This document shows positions 56,784-64,000 of a DNA stretch of 64,000 bases, piece after piece. Positions within the stretch are counted from its first letter, which is position 1; every line of letters starts with the position of its first letter. The notes below the pieces were generated by a model, which was given only the letters and a program-made list of their open reading frames with translations, ran no database searches and was not told the origin of the DNA. Both the position numbers and the translations under genes were made by a program. Origin of the DNA: Pseudovibrio denitrificans JCM 12308 (GTDB lineage: Bacteria > Pseudomonadota > Alphaproteobacteria > Rhizobiales > Stappiaceae); assembly GCF_001310815.1 (NCBI RefSeq), contig NZ_BAZK01000002.1, positions 234,443 through 298,442 of the forward strand, given 5' to 3'.

Positions 56784-57560
56784 ATGAACCAATCCAACGA
56801 AGAGCATCAGGGCCCGGACGGTCCGTATTTTCACCGCCCAGCACGGGAGCCGATGTTCAATCTGCCAACTGTGGTTGTTGGTCTCTCCCTTATCCTCATA
56901 GGGATCCATCTGGTTCGGGCTTACATTCTTTCTCCGAATGAAGAAGTGCAGACGCTACTTCTGTTTGCCTTCTGGCCAGTTCGTTATGTCAGCGGCTTTA
57001 TGGCTCAATATTCCTGGCCGGGTGAAACGGCTTCTGCGGTCTGGAGCTTCCTGACCTATGGTTTCCTGCATGGCAGTGCTGAGCATATCGGCTTTAACGT
57101 GCTTTGGATGGCTGTGTTTGGTAGTGCGGTTGCCCGCCGGTTTGGCGCGACGCGGTTCCTGCTTCTTTCTGCGGTTTGTGCTATTGCTGGTGCCGGTGCG
57201 CATCTGGCAACCAATTGGGGAGATCAGGTGCCGGTGATTGGTGCTTCTGCTGCAGTCTCCGGTCAGATGGCTGCTTCTTTGCGGTTTATCTTTGAAGCAG
57301 GCGGGCCGATGAGTTCTTTCCGCCGTCATGATACCCATGCATATGCTGTTCCTGCGCGACCTTTGCTGGAAGCGTTGAGTGATCGCCGTGTGCTTACCTT
57401 TATCCTTGTCTGGTTTGGTCTCAACTTCCTGTTTGGAGTCTGGTCAGCACCTATCGCAGGTGAGGGTGTAAGTATTGCGTGGCAAGCTCACGTAGGTGGA
57501 TTTGTCGCTGGATTGATCCTTTTTCCACTCTTGGATCCAATTAAGCGGCGTTGGTCCTGA
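56784..57560 (+). CDS. Rhomboid family intramembrane serine protease
   Basis: 258 residues from MNQSNEEHQGPDGPYF. At least six hydrophobic segments. HGSAEHIGFNVLWMAVFG (conserved H/N motif), nucleophile Ser in GASAAVSGQMAAS, and His in WQAHVGGFVAGL. Complete catalytic dyad. Substrate unknown. Confidence 0.9.
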   Translation: MNQSNEEHQGPDGPYFHRPAREPMFNLPTVVVGLSLILIGIHLVRAYILSPNEEVQTLLLFAFWPVRYVSGFMAQYSWPGETASAVWSFLTYGFLHGSAEHIGFNVLWMAVFGSAVARRFGATRFLLLSAVCAIAGAGAHLATNWGDQVPVIGASAAVSGQMAASLRFIFEAGGPMSSFRRHDTHAYAVPARPLLEALSDRRVLTFILVWFGLNFLFGVWSAPIAGEGVSIAWQAHVGGFVAGLILFPLLDPIKRRWS

Positions 57561-57718
57561 CCACTTAATAGTTAGCTAACTACATATGTTAACAGCACCT
57601 AAGTTGGTGGCTAGGCAAGTATTGTTTTTTTGTGCCATGATACCGTAGGGTTAGATTTGTTCTCTTCCTCTTTTTTCTCTGAGAAAGAAGGATGGCATAA
57701 ACAAACGAGGAGGTCGCC

Positions 57719-58150
57719 ATGACAGTTGCTGCCATATTGAACGGCAAAGGGCGGGACGTTTATACGGAAACGAGCACACGTAGTTTGAGCGAAATATGCG
57801 CGAGCCTTGGCGGGCGCCGCATTGGTGCGATTGTGTTGTGTGACGAGCCGGGCGTGATTGTCGGTATCGTTTCAGAACGTGATGTTGTTCAGGCGATCGC
57901 CATGGAAGGTCCTGACGTTCTTGCTCAACCCGTCAGCGAGTACATGACCAAAGAGGTTGCTGTTTGTACGGAAGCAGACTCTGTGAACGGCGTTATGGCC
58001 CGCATGACCGAAGGCCGCTTCCGCCATATGCCTGTTGTGGAAGATGGCAAGCTCATCGGTCTTGTTTCTATCGGTGATATCGTGAAGTTCCGCATCGCTC
58101 AGGTGGAGCGTGAGGCGGACGACCTGCGTAATTACATTCAGGCAGTCTGA
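57719..58150 (+). CDS. CBS-domain pair protein
   Basis: 143 residues, two CBS repeats (IGAIVLCDEPGVIVGIVSERDVVQAI and RHMPVVEDGKLIGLVSIGDIVKFRI). Binds adenine nucleotides in this family; effector partner unknown. GAGGAGG ribosome site. A 10-bp hairpin ACTGCTGTGC/GCACAGCAGT (58162-58188) ends the gene. Confidence 0.9.
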   Translation: MTVAAILNGKGRDVYTETSTRSLSEICASLGGRRIGAIVLCDEPGVIVGIVSERDVVQAIAMEGPDVLAQPVSEYMTKEVAVCTEADSVNGVMARMTEGRFRHMPVVEDGKLIGLVSIGDIVKFRIAQVEREADDLRNYIQAV

Positions 58151-58161
58151 TCTGCTGGTTT

Positions 58162-58188
58162 ACTGCTGTGCTGTTCAGGCACAGCAGT
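58162..58188 (+). terminator. Stem-loop after the CBS gene
   Basis: Perfect 10-bp stem ACTGCTGTGC/GCACAGCAGT with a 7-base loop and a weak T-run (CATTTCTT). Confidence 0.6.
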
Positions 58189-58246
58189 CATTTCTTCCAA
58201 AACTCGTGGTTTACACTGGATCCTTCGCGAGATGCGTAGGTCGGTG

Positions 58247-59260
58247 TTATGGCTGCATTTCTGCCAGCTGGTGGATTTCCGGCAAGGCTCGGCACGTGGT
58301 TTCATAACCGACGCGAATAGCTTCTTCTCCGCGGTGGAAGTCGAACAAGCCGAGATGAGACAGGCGCAGGGTGAGGATGGTATCTGGTGGATCTCCCGCC
58401 AGACGTGAGCGGCCAATCCTGTCCTGAATGATGTTGTAGCTGTCCATCATAACACCGGAAATGCCGGGCAATCCCTTTTGTTTTCCGCCAAAAATCTGAC
58501 GTCTCAGGACACGCTTGATGGTGCCGCCGGGGTCTTTGTTGAGTTTGCTGTCGATCTCCGGGATCATGTCTTTCGGGATCGGGGGCAGCTCGTGGACCAC
58601 TGTGGAGCCTCGGCCAAATGTGTCTGAGTTCAGGTTTACTGCAATGACTGCTCTTGCACCCATGGCACGGCAGACGGAGACGGGGATTGGGTTGACCAGT
58701 GCACCATCCACCAGCCAGCGACCACCGTATGCAACGGGTTCGAATACACCGGGAAGGGAAGTGGAGCAGCGCATGGCTTGCGTGAGCGGGCCTTTCTTCA
58801 GCCAGATCTCATGGCCAGTGCCCAGTTCGGTTGCGACTGCTGCGAAGGGGCGATCGAGATCTTCGATCATGATGCCGCCGAAGTGGTCTTCGAACAGAGA
58901 GAGGACTTTTTTCCCAGAGATGAGGCCTGAGCCGCCGAAGGAGAGATCGACCATGCTGAAGACGCGGCGGCGGGAGAGGGAGACGACCCACTCCTCAAGC
59001 TGGTCTAGCTTACCGCAGAGATAGCAGCCGCCGACGACGGCGCCGATCGAGGTGCCTGCGATGAAGTCCAGTTGGATGCCTGCTTCTGAAAGAGCTTTGA
59101 GAACGCCGATATGAGCCCAGCCGCGGGCTGCACCTCCGCCAAGTGCCAGGCCAATGCCGGGGGTGATCTCCGGCTCTGGAATGGTGGTGGGTGTTTCAGG
59201 CTCTTCTTCTACAGGCTGTTTGCTGTTGGGCCACAGAGGTAGATTTTGCAGCACTGCCAT
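58247..59260 (-). CDS. Patatin-like phospholipase
   Basis: 337 residues. Oxyanion GLALGGGAARGWAHIGVLKAL, nucleophile GTSIGAVVG (Ser in G-x-S-x-G), and catalytic Asp in WLVDGALVNPIP. Cytoplasmic RssA-type lipase family; lipid substrate unknown. Complete dyad. Confidence 0.93.
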   Translation of the reverse strand: MAVLQNLPLWPNSKQPVEEEPETPTTIPEPEITPGIGLALGGGAARGWAHIGVLKALSEAGIQLDFIAGTSIGAVVGGCYLCGKLDQLEEWVVSLSRRRVFSMVDLSFGGSGLISGKKVLSLFEDHFGGIMIEDLDRPFAAVATELGTGHEIWLKKGPLTQAMRCSTSLPGVFEPVAYGGRWLVDGALVNPIPVSVCRAMGARAVIAVNLNSDTFGRGSTVVHELPPIPKDMIPEIDSKLNKDPGGTIKRVLRRQIFGGKQKGLPGISGVMMDSYNIIQDRIGRSRLAGDPPDTILTLRLSHLGLFDFHRGEEAIRVGYETTCRALPEIHQLAEMQP

Positions 59261-59359
59261 CTCCCCGACTGTCTTTACACTGGTTGAATAGTCAACGTTA
59301 CCTTGGGGTAACTATGCTATTTAAACCTATAAAAAGACTGAATCGGGGCGCAGCGAAAC

Positions 59360-59830
59360 CTACTGTTTTTTCCCGTAAACTTCTTGGGGGTCATATACCG
59401 GAGCGACTTCTGTCTTCTCCAGCCAGACATCGCCGGTTTCGTTTGAGTTCACTTTCCGGAAGAAGCAGGAGCGATAGCCGACGTGGCATGTGGCGCCGTT
59501 GCCATGGACTTTGACGCGAAGCCAGATTGCGTCCTGATCACAATCAGTACGGATTTCAACGACTTCCTGTACCTGACCAGAGGTGCCACCCTTCTTCCAG
59601 TACTCCTGGCGGGAGCGGCTCCAGTACCATGCTTCACCGGTTTCGATTGTGCGGCGCAGGCTCTCGGAGTTCATATAACCCACCATGAGCAGCTCACCGC
59701 TGTCGAAATCAGTGACTGCAGCAGCAATCAAACCATTTTCGTCAAATTTCGGGCAGAGTTCATCGCCCAGCTCAATTGCGTTTTTGTCAGCGCGCGGCGC
59801 AAAGCCGTCGGCTTTAATATTCGTCGACAT
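59360..59830 (-). CDS. hisI: Phosphoribosyl-AMP cyclohydrolase
   Basis: Third step of histidine synthesis. 156 residues. [11 protein letters not shown] (metal Asp cluster) and [11 protein letters not shown] (zinc Cys) are intact. Lies 34 bases after folE on the same strand. Confidence 0.96.
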   Translation of the reverse strand: MSTNIKADGFAPRADKNAIELGDELCPKFDENGLIAAAVTDFDSGELLMVGYMNSESLRRTIETGEAWYWSRSRQEYWKKGGTSGQVQEVVEIRTDCDQDAIWLRVKVHGNGATCHVGYRSCFFRKVNSNETGDVWLEKTEVAPVYDPQEVYGKKQ

Positions 59831-59864
59831 GAAATGCTCGAATTTTCTGATGAATGGTCCGAGC

Positions 59865-60497
59865 TTACGAACGGACCATTGTCATGAAGCGTACCTGTTC
59901 AGAGGCATTGTCTTCAAAAACACCGGAGAACCGGTTGGTGAGGGTGGAGACACCCTGTTTTTGAATGCCACGCATGGACATGCACTGGTGTTCTGCTTCG
60001 ATCATGACGGCGACGCCACGAGGAGCCAGATATTCTTCCAATGCAGTTGCGATCTGAACGGTCAGATGTTCCTGTGTCTGAAGGCGGCGTGCGTAGATTT
60101 CTACAACACGTGCGATCTTGGAAAGGCCCACGACAGCATGGTTTGGATAATAAGCGATATGCGCCTTGCCTGTGAATGGCAGGACGTGATGCTCACAGAA
60201 AGATGTGAAAGTGATATCTTTCAGCAGCACAATATCGTTGTATCCACCGACCTCTTCAAAGGTGCGTTCCAGATGCTCGCGAGGATCTTCCTTGTAACCG
60301 GAGAAAAGATCTTCGTAGGCTTTGACCACGCGCTTTGGTGTATCCAGCAAACCTTCGCGCTCCGGATCATCTCCGATCCATTGAAGAAGTACGCGCGCAG
60401 CAGCCTCAGCTTCAGCCCGGCTAGGGCGGTTGGGGAGCTTGTTGTCTTCTGTAGCCGTGGGATCGGTTTCTGTAACCGGTCTCAAAACAGCGTCCAT
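59865..60497 (-). CDS. folE: GTP cyclohydrolase I
   Basis: First step of folate/pteridine synthesis. 210 residues. Zinc/active-site [43 protein letters not shown], and [16 protein letters not shown]. Complete; leads the folE-hisI pair. Confidence 0.97.
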   Translation of the reverse strand: MDAVLRPVTETDPTATEDNKLPNRPSRAEAEAAARVLLQWIGDDPEREGLLDTPKRVVKAYEDLFSGYKEDPREHLERTFEEVGGYNDIVLLKDITFTSFCEHHVLPFTGKAHIAYYPNHAVVGLSKIARVVEIYARRLQTQEHLTVQIATALEEYLAPRGVAVMIEAEHQCMSMRGIQKQGVSTLTNRFSGVFEDNASEQVRFMTMVRS

Positions 60498-60913
60498 ATT
60501 ATGTCTCCAACAATACGCAGGCGATGAGTGTAATTTAAGACATACTTCTCTTAAAAAAACACTGAACCCGCCATAGGTTCCTGCGCAGCAACTATTTTCG
60601 TCGGCCTGTTTTCAGTTCAGGCTCTTCCCATTGTCATACGCAAATCTACGGCTTACCTAAGGAGATGTGAGTATGGCGCAGGGTATAATCTGCGACAACC
60701 CGTTTAGACCGCCAATAAATTGGCACCTATGGTTTCTTCTAGGTAATGTGTGCTAGATTGCGATATTCCGCTTTTGACCTCTAGCAAGGTCTCGGCAGCA
60801 CCACCTATATAAGATAGATGTCTTGGTTAGGAAAGGGTCTTCCCTTATTAGTGAGTGATCCAAGCTCGCTTCAGGTTATAAAGCGGGCGTGAGAAGAGTA
60901 GCCAGAGTTTTGC
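60498..60913. other. Divergent intergenic region between folE and NifU-like gene
   Basis: About 415 bases holding the two promoters. No gene or strong hairpin recognised. Confidence 0.5.
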
Positions 60914-61348
60914 ATGTTGGACGACATTTACAATACTAAGATCCTTGAGTTTGCAGGGAATATTCCTCTGCTGGGGCATATTGATAACCCGCAGGCTCAG
61001 GCAAAAGCACACTCGCGGCTCTGTGGTTCGACGGTGAGTGTTGAGGTTTGTGTAGCCAATGGTCTAATAACCTCATTTGCGCAGGATGTGAAAGCGTGCG
61101 CTCTGGGGCAGGCTTCTGCATCCATTCTGGGTCAGCATGTTATTGGAGCAACACCTGCAGAAGTGCGGGAGGCTTATGCGCAGTTGCACGCTATGCTGAA
61201 GGATAACGGCCCTGTGCCGACCGGTCGTTTTGCTGACCTTTCTTTCCTTGAGCCAGTGCGTGATTACAAAGCACGCCATGCGTCCACCATGCTTGCGTTT
61301 GAAGCGCTGGTGAAGGCGCTTGATGATGTTGAAGCTGCTGTTGCCTAA
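60914..61348 (+). CDS. NifU/IscU-like iron-sulfur scaffold protein
   Basis: 144 residues. Cys-containing CGSTVSVEVCVANG and KACALGQASASILG match the IscU-type scaffold pattern, including the third Cys region around the loop. Likely transfers Fe-S clusters; partner apoproteins unknown. Followed 12 bases later by yidD. Confidence 0.85.
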   Translation: MLDDIYNTKILEFAGNIPLLGHIDNPQAQAKAHSRLCGSTVSVEVCVANGLITSFAQDVKACALGQASASILGQHVIGATPAEVREAYAQLHAMLKDNGPVPTGRFADLSFLEPVRDYKARHASTMLAFEALVKALDDVEAAVA

Positions 61349-61359
61349 GGCATTTTGCT

Positions 61360-61713
61360 ATGTGTAAGCCCGATCTGCTCCCAAAAGAGAGGCCTGCCAG
61401 CCTGATGGCGCGGCTAGGGATTGGGCTTATCTGGATTTATCAGCATAGCCTGTCGCTGATTTTGGGGCGAGCCTGTCGCTATCAACCATCCTGCTCTCAT
61501 TACACAGCTGAAGCCATGACACGGTTTGGGTTTTGGCGAGGCGGCTGGATTGGATTGTCGCGGATTATCCGCTGCAATCCTTATGGGGCGAGTGGCTATG
61601 ACCCGGTTCCGCTCAGCTTACCCAAAGCATCAAAATGGTACCTGCCATGGCGGTATGGTCACTGGAACGGTGATCATATAGATCCCAAGACACGTTTTGA
61701 TCTGAAGGACTGA
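61360..61713 (+). CDS. yidD: Membrane protein insertion efficiency factor YidD
   Basis: 117 residues. Conserved core ACRYQPSCSHYTAEAMTRFGFWRGGWIGLSRIIRCNPYG. Small amphipathic protein aiding YidC/Sec insertion. This copy sits apart from rpmH-rnpA, as is usual in this group. Confidence 0.93.
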   Translation: MCKPDLLPKERPASLMARLGIGLIWIYQHSLSLILGRACRYQPSCSHYTAEAMTRFGFWRGGWIGLSRIIRCNPYGASGYDPVPLSLPKASKWYLPWRYGHWNGDHIDPKTRFDLKD

Positions 61714-61727
61714 GACTGCTCTGAATA

Positions 61728-62279
61728 TCAAGGGCAGTTGAACTCGGTCTTTTCTTCTGCTGTCGGCACCGGAAGAACGGCGAATTCTCCTTCAATTGCA
61801 AGGTTTTCGTAGGGTTGTGAGTTGACGACTACGCCATATGCCTTGCCGCTGGCTGCATCGAGCGTCCACACCCATCCCAGATTGGATTCCTGCGGATTAT
61901 CTTTCCAAGAGATTTGAGTGATGTCTGGTGTGATCTGCTGCACTGTGTATGTTGCGGTGCCTTTGCTCTTGCCGAATTGCGAGGTGGTGTTCCAGGCCAG
62001 AGCTTCTGCATTGCAAATGAAGGCGGTGAACTTTTCTTCGATGGCTTCCGCCCCATCCTTGGTGATGCTCCATGCAAAATTCAGGGATTTGCCGAGCCAT
62101 TGTTCTGCGGTTTTTGCAGCAGACGTGTTGCTGTCGGTTTCAGCAAGTGTGTGGATTTCGCTTTGAAGGCTTTTGCTTGTGGGAACCGGCGGACCGTCGC
62201 CGGGGACTTGGGCTGTTGTCACGCTGGCTGATTGAAAGAGGAAAATCGCAGTGGCGCTCAGGAGTGCTGGGGTTTTCAT
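61728..62279 (-). CDS. Secreted protein of unknown function
   Basis: About 183 residues from MKTPALLSATAIFLFQSASVTTAQ, GGAGAATAC upstream, with a signal peptide. Two Cys (ICNAEAL, NCP at the C-terminus). Mature part has SNTSAAKTAEQWLGKSLNFAW, and ISWKDNPQESNLGWVWTLDAASG. Family not recognised. Follows another small exported protein on the same strand. Confidence 0.65.
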   Translation of the reverse strand: MKTPALLSATAIFLFQSASVTTAQVPGDGPPVPTSKSLQSEIHTLAETDSNTSAAKTAEQWLGKSLNFAWSITKDGAEAIEEKFTAFICNAEALAWNTTSQFGKSKGTATYTVQQITPDITQISWKDNPQESNLGWVWTLDAASGKAYGVVVNSQPYENLAIEGEFAVLPVPTAEEKTEFNCP

Positions 62280-62324
62280 TGTATTCTCCTGTTTCAACTC
62301 TGTTATCCGGCCATTCAAAGAAGA

Positions 62325-62606
62325 TCAGTGTTTGTCGTCGTCTTCCTGATCTTGCTGGGTGGCCTCATTATCGGGCTTCTGTGTGGTGACAGGTGGCGCA
62401 GGCATCATAGATTGATTGCTCATCGGATAATCAGGCATGCCGGACATCATTGAAGGATCTTCCTGAGCGCTGTTATCTTCTTCCTCAACACTTCCTGAGG
62501 TTCCCAGAGATGGTTCATTGAACATCTGCGCAGGGGAAGGGAGGGACCATGCTGAGATGGATAGTCCCAGAACGATGATATGAGTTGGAAGCCAATACCT
62601 GCTCAT
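62325..62606 (-). CDS. Small acidic secreted protein
   Basis: About 93 residues from MSRYWLPTHIIVLGLSISAWSLPSPAQ, AAAGG upstream. Signal peptide, then a disordered Met/Pro/acidic tail (MMSGMPDYPMSN, ending DQEDDDKH). No domain visible. Could bind metals through Met/acidic residues, but that is a guess. Probably co-transcribed with the following secreted protein gene. Confidence 0.55.
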   Translation of the reverse strand: MSRYWLPTHIIVLGLSISAWSLPSPAQMFNEPSLGTSGSVEEEDNSAQEDPSMMSGMPDYPMSNQSMMPAPPVTTQKPDNEATQQDQEDDDKH

Positions 62607-62888
62607 TTGGACGCCTTTGATGATCTTCGGGATGTGCACTCCACTACAGAAACTCATAATTTCGTTTGAAGATAATGGCTTAATGTAGAAAAGCGTCCAG
62701 CAACCAGCAGTGGTTCCCGGTCCTTCGCTTAACAAAGCGCTACTTGCAGACGTGGGAATTCGTGAAATTTTCGCGGTGGCAATTACGTAAATACCCCTAG
62801 TTAAAGCTGCTGGAGTGGGGTGTTGTTCACAGATTGCCGGCTAAAAACGTTTTTTCCGATGTTTTCCCAACTCAAATTTCAAAGGGGC

Positions 62889-62917
62889 GTTGACAAGAGG
62901 GCCTCAAATGAAGATAA
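62889..62917 (+). promoter_or_regulatory. Sigma-70-type promoter of tRNA-Tyr
   Basis: TTGACA, 17-base spacer, GATAAC, about 40 bases before the tRNA. Confidence 0.75.
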
Positions 62918-62956
62918 CCCGTCCTCACACGGCGCGGCCAACTTGGCCAATGCGAC

Positions 62957-63041
62957 GGAGGAGTGCCCGAGTGGCTAAAGGGGGCGGACTGTAAATCCGC
63001 TGGCTATGCCTACGTTGGTTCGAATCCAACCTCCTCCACCA
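62957..63041 (+). tRNA. tRNA-Tyr(GTA)
   Basis: 85 nt with encoded CCA. Acceptor GGAGGAG/CTCCTCC, anticodon loop CTGTAAA (GUA), class II variable arm (CTGGCTATGCCTACG region), T-arm TTGGTTCGAATCCAA. Confidence 0.96.
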
Positions 63042-63085
63042 CCTTTCTTTCTTTTCATGAAATCAAACAGTTACGGTGGAAGCGC

Positions 63086-63514
63086 ATGTCTTCTGAAGAA
63101 TTCGATCATCTCCCTAGTTTTGCATTTGGCGATAGCCCTGAGCTGGCTGACAGTTTGCTTGAGCTTGTTCTGAATGGAACAAAGACAGCGACCTGTGGTG
63201 ATCTGCATTCCTATGAGAAAGACGGAGAGCCCCTTCCGCAGCCGGGCGATCAGTACGTTATTCTGGATGGTAAAGGTCAGGCAGCCTGTGTCATCGAGAT
63301 GGTGACTGTTGATGTGCGTCAGTTTAACGAGATTGATGAAGTCTGGGCTGTGCTGGAAGGTGAAGGCGATCTGAGCCTTGAGTTCTGGCAGGAAGGTCAT
63401 CGCGAGTTCTTTGAACGCAACGGCGTGTATGCTCCTGATATGAAACTCGTTTGTGAGTACTTCCAGCTGGTGAAGATCTTCAAGCGCGATCAGGCGAAGC
63501 CTAAGCCGAATTAA
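63086..63514 (+). CDS. ASCH-domain protein
   Basis: 142 residues from MSSEEFDHLPSFAFGDSPELADSLLELVLNGTKTATCGDLHSY. ASCH fold (RNA-binding/PUA-like; family suggested to act on modified cytidine). Basic tail (KRDQAKPKPN). Stop codon overlaps the facing glycosyltransferase stop by four bases. Confidence 0.85.
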   Translation: MSSEEFDHLPSFAFGDSPELADSLLELVLNGTKTATCGDLHSYEKDGEPLPQPGDQYVILDGKGQAACVIEMVTVDVRQFNEIDEVWAVLEGEGDLSLEFWQEGHREFFERNGVYAPDMKLVCEYFQLVKIFKRDQAKPKPN

Positions 63515-64000
63515 GTTTCTTCCAGTTTTTGCTGCTTGCCTTCTGCGCCGGATGAGCGTTTGTCCGGTGGGGTGCTGTTGTTCTCAATAATCTTCCAGAT
63601 ATCCTGTTGTACATTCTGCCATTGGCGGAGTTCATCCCGTGCTGGCAGTTCGGCGCGTAGAGCCTCTTTCGATTGTATTGTTGACTGGATCAGAGTGGCC
63701 AGTTCTTCGGCGTTGTGCGGGTCAAAGTATTGGCAATGATCTCCGCCAACTTCCGGAATTGAGGTTGCGTTTGAGGCCAGTACGGGTGTGCCCATCCAGA
63801 GTGCTTCACCGACTGGCAGGCCATATCCTTCAAACAAGCTTGGGTAAACCAGTGCGATTGCTTCTTTATAAAGTGCTGTCAGCTCTGCGTTTGTGGGCGA
63901 TTGCACGATCGTCACGAACTTGCCGATGGGTGTATATTTCTGGTCTTTATTGAGGCTGGCAAATGCACCGTTGGGGATCGCTCCCGCACATATGAGCTGA
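63511..64000 (-). CDS. Glycosyltransferase family 1/4, 5' part beyond the window
   Basis: C-terminal part only. Reading from the right edge: LICAGAIPNGAFASLNKDQKYTP, then SLFEGYGLPVGEALWMGTPVLASNATSIPEVGG, the donor-binding E-x7-E type motif of GT-B enzymes. The tail is basic/polar. Probably surface polysaccharide synthesis; acceptor unknown. Confidence 0.88.
   Translation of the reverse strand, partial: QLICAGAIPNGAFASLNKDQKYTPIGKFVTIVQSPTNAELTALYKEAIALVYPSLFEGYGLPVGEALWMGTPVLASNATSIPEVGGDHCQYFDPHNAEELATLIQSTIQSKEALRAELPARDELRQWQNVQQDIWKIIENNSTPPDKRSSGAEGKQQKLEET

Noticed and set aside
1-64000. CRISPR array, prophage, insertion sequence or antiphage system
   Set aside because: No regular direct-repeat array, no transposase, integrase, terminase or restriction/defence genes were found.

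Overview
The window looks like the chromosome of a marine-type alphaproteobacterium of the Hyphomicrobiales/Stappiaceae. Pseudovibrio is my best guess, inferred from moderate GC, gene order and protein style; no rRNA is present to confirm it. Most of it is ordinary housekeeping, transport and envelope sequence. I see no prophage, insertion sequence, CRISPR array or integrated island.

Layout: an RND efflux permease running in from the left edge (1-3073); a NylC/DmpA-like S58 peptidase and a flavin reductase (3.4-5.1 kb); a complete branched-chain amino acid uptake operon livHMGF, a small membrane protein and the binding protein (5.7-11.3 kb); secreted or lipoprotein genes of unknown or inhibitor-like function (11.6-14.8 kb); LysR/tautomerase, MazG-like, and VWA/MoxR genes (14.8-18.8 kb); a tRNA-modifying methyltransferase, DUF2007 and a long-chain polyprenyl diphosphate synthase (19-21.3 kb); a Tat-signal protein and catalase (21.4-23.3 kb); ispE and a TPR protein (23.7-26.3 kb); ppdK-meaB (26.8-30.4 kb); a GGDEF-EAL protein, radC, map, tRNA-Leu and an L,D-transpeptidase-fold protein (30.5-35.9 kb); LysR, an OFA-type MFS transporter and a DUF3360 membrane protein (36.1-40.9 kb); two tandem TrkH proteins and sfsA (41.9-45.8 kb); gpt, a cinA-like gene, an FAD monooxygenase and a zinc-finger protein (46.5-49.4 kb); two hydrolases, cysE and small genes (49.7-53.8 kb); PilZ and PAS proteins, rhomboid, CBS, patatin, hisI, folE, a NifU-like protein and yidD (53.9-61.7 kb); and two secreted proteins, tRNA-Tyr, an ASCH protein and a glycosyltransferase cut by the right edge.

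The most interesting signal is in the 36-41.3 kb block. The promoter regions of the LysR gene, the OFA transporter gene and the DUF3360 gene each hold one 26-bp element of identical design, TCTAT-N6-AT(A/T)GA-N5-TCTAT. That makes an apparent LysR-type operator shared by three genes, so this looks like a small dedicated regulon around a poorly described transporter family. The DUF3360 gene also has an unusually long (about 380 nt) hairpin-rich leader.

A second window-wide signal is technical or evolutionary. Seven otherwise well-conserved genes (RND permease, S58 peptidase, livK-like, polyprenyl synthase, TPR, TrkH, PilZ) carry eight single-base frameshifts, mostly loss of one base. One of them is in a gene normally essential for quinone synthesis. 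Sequencing or assembly error is the simplest reading. A third signal is a family of six dispersed repeats built on CGAAAACCGG, all in the same orientation and four of them preceded by a separate hairpin.
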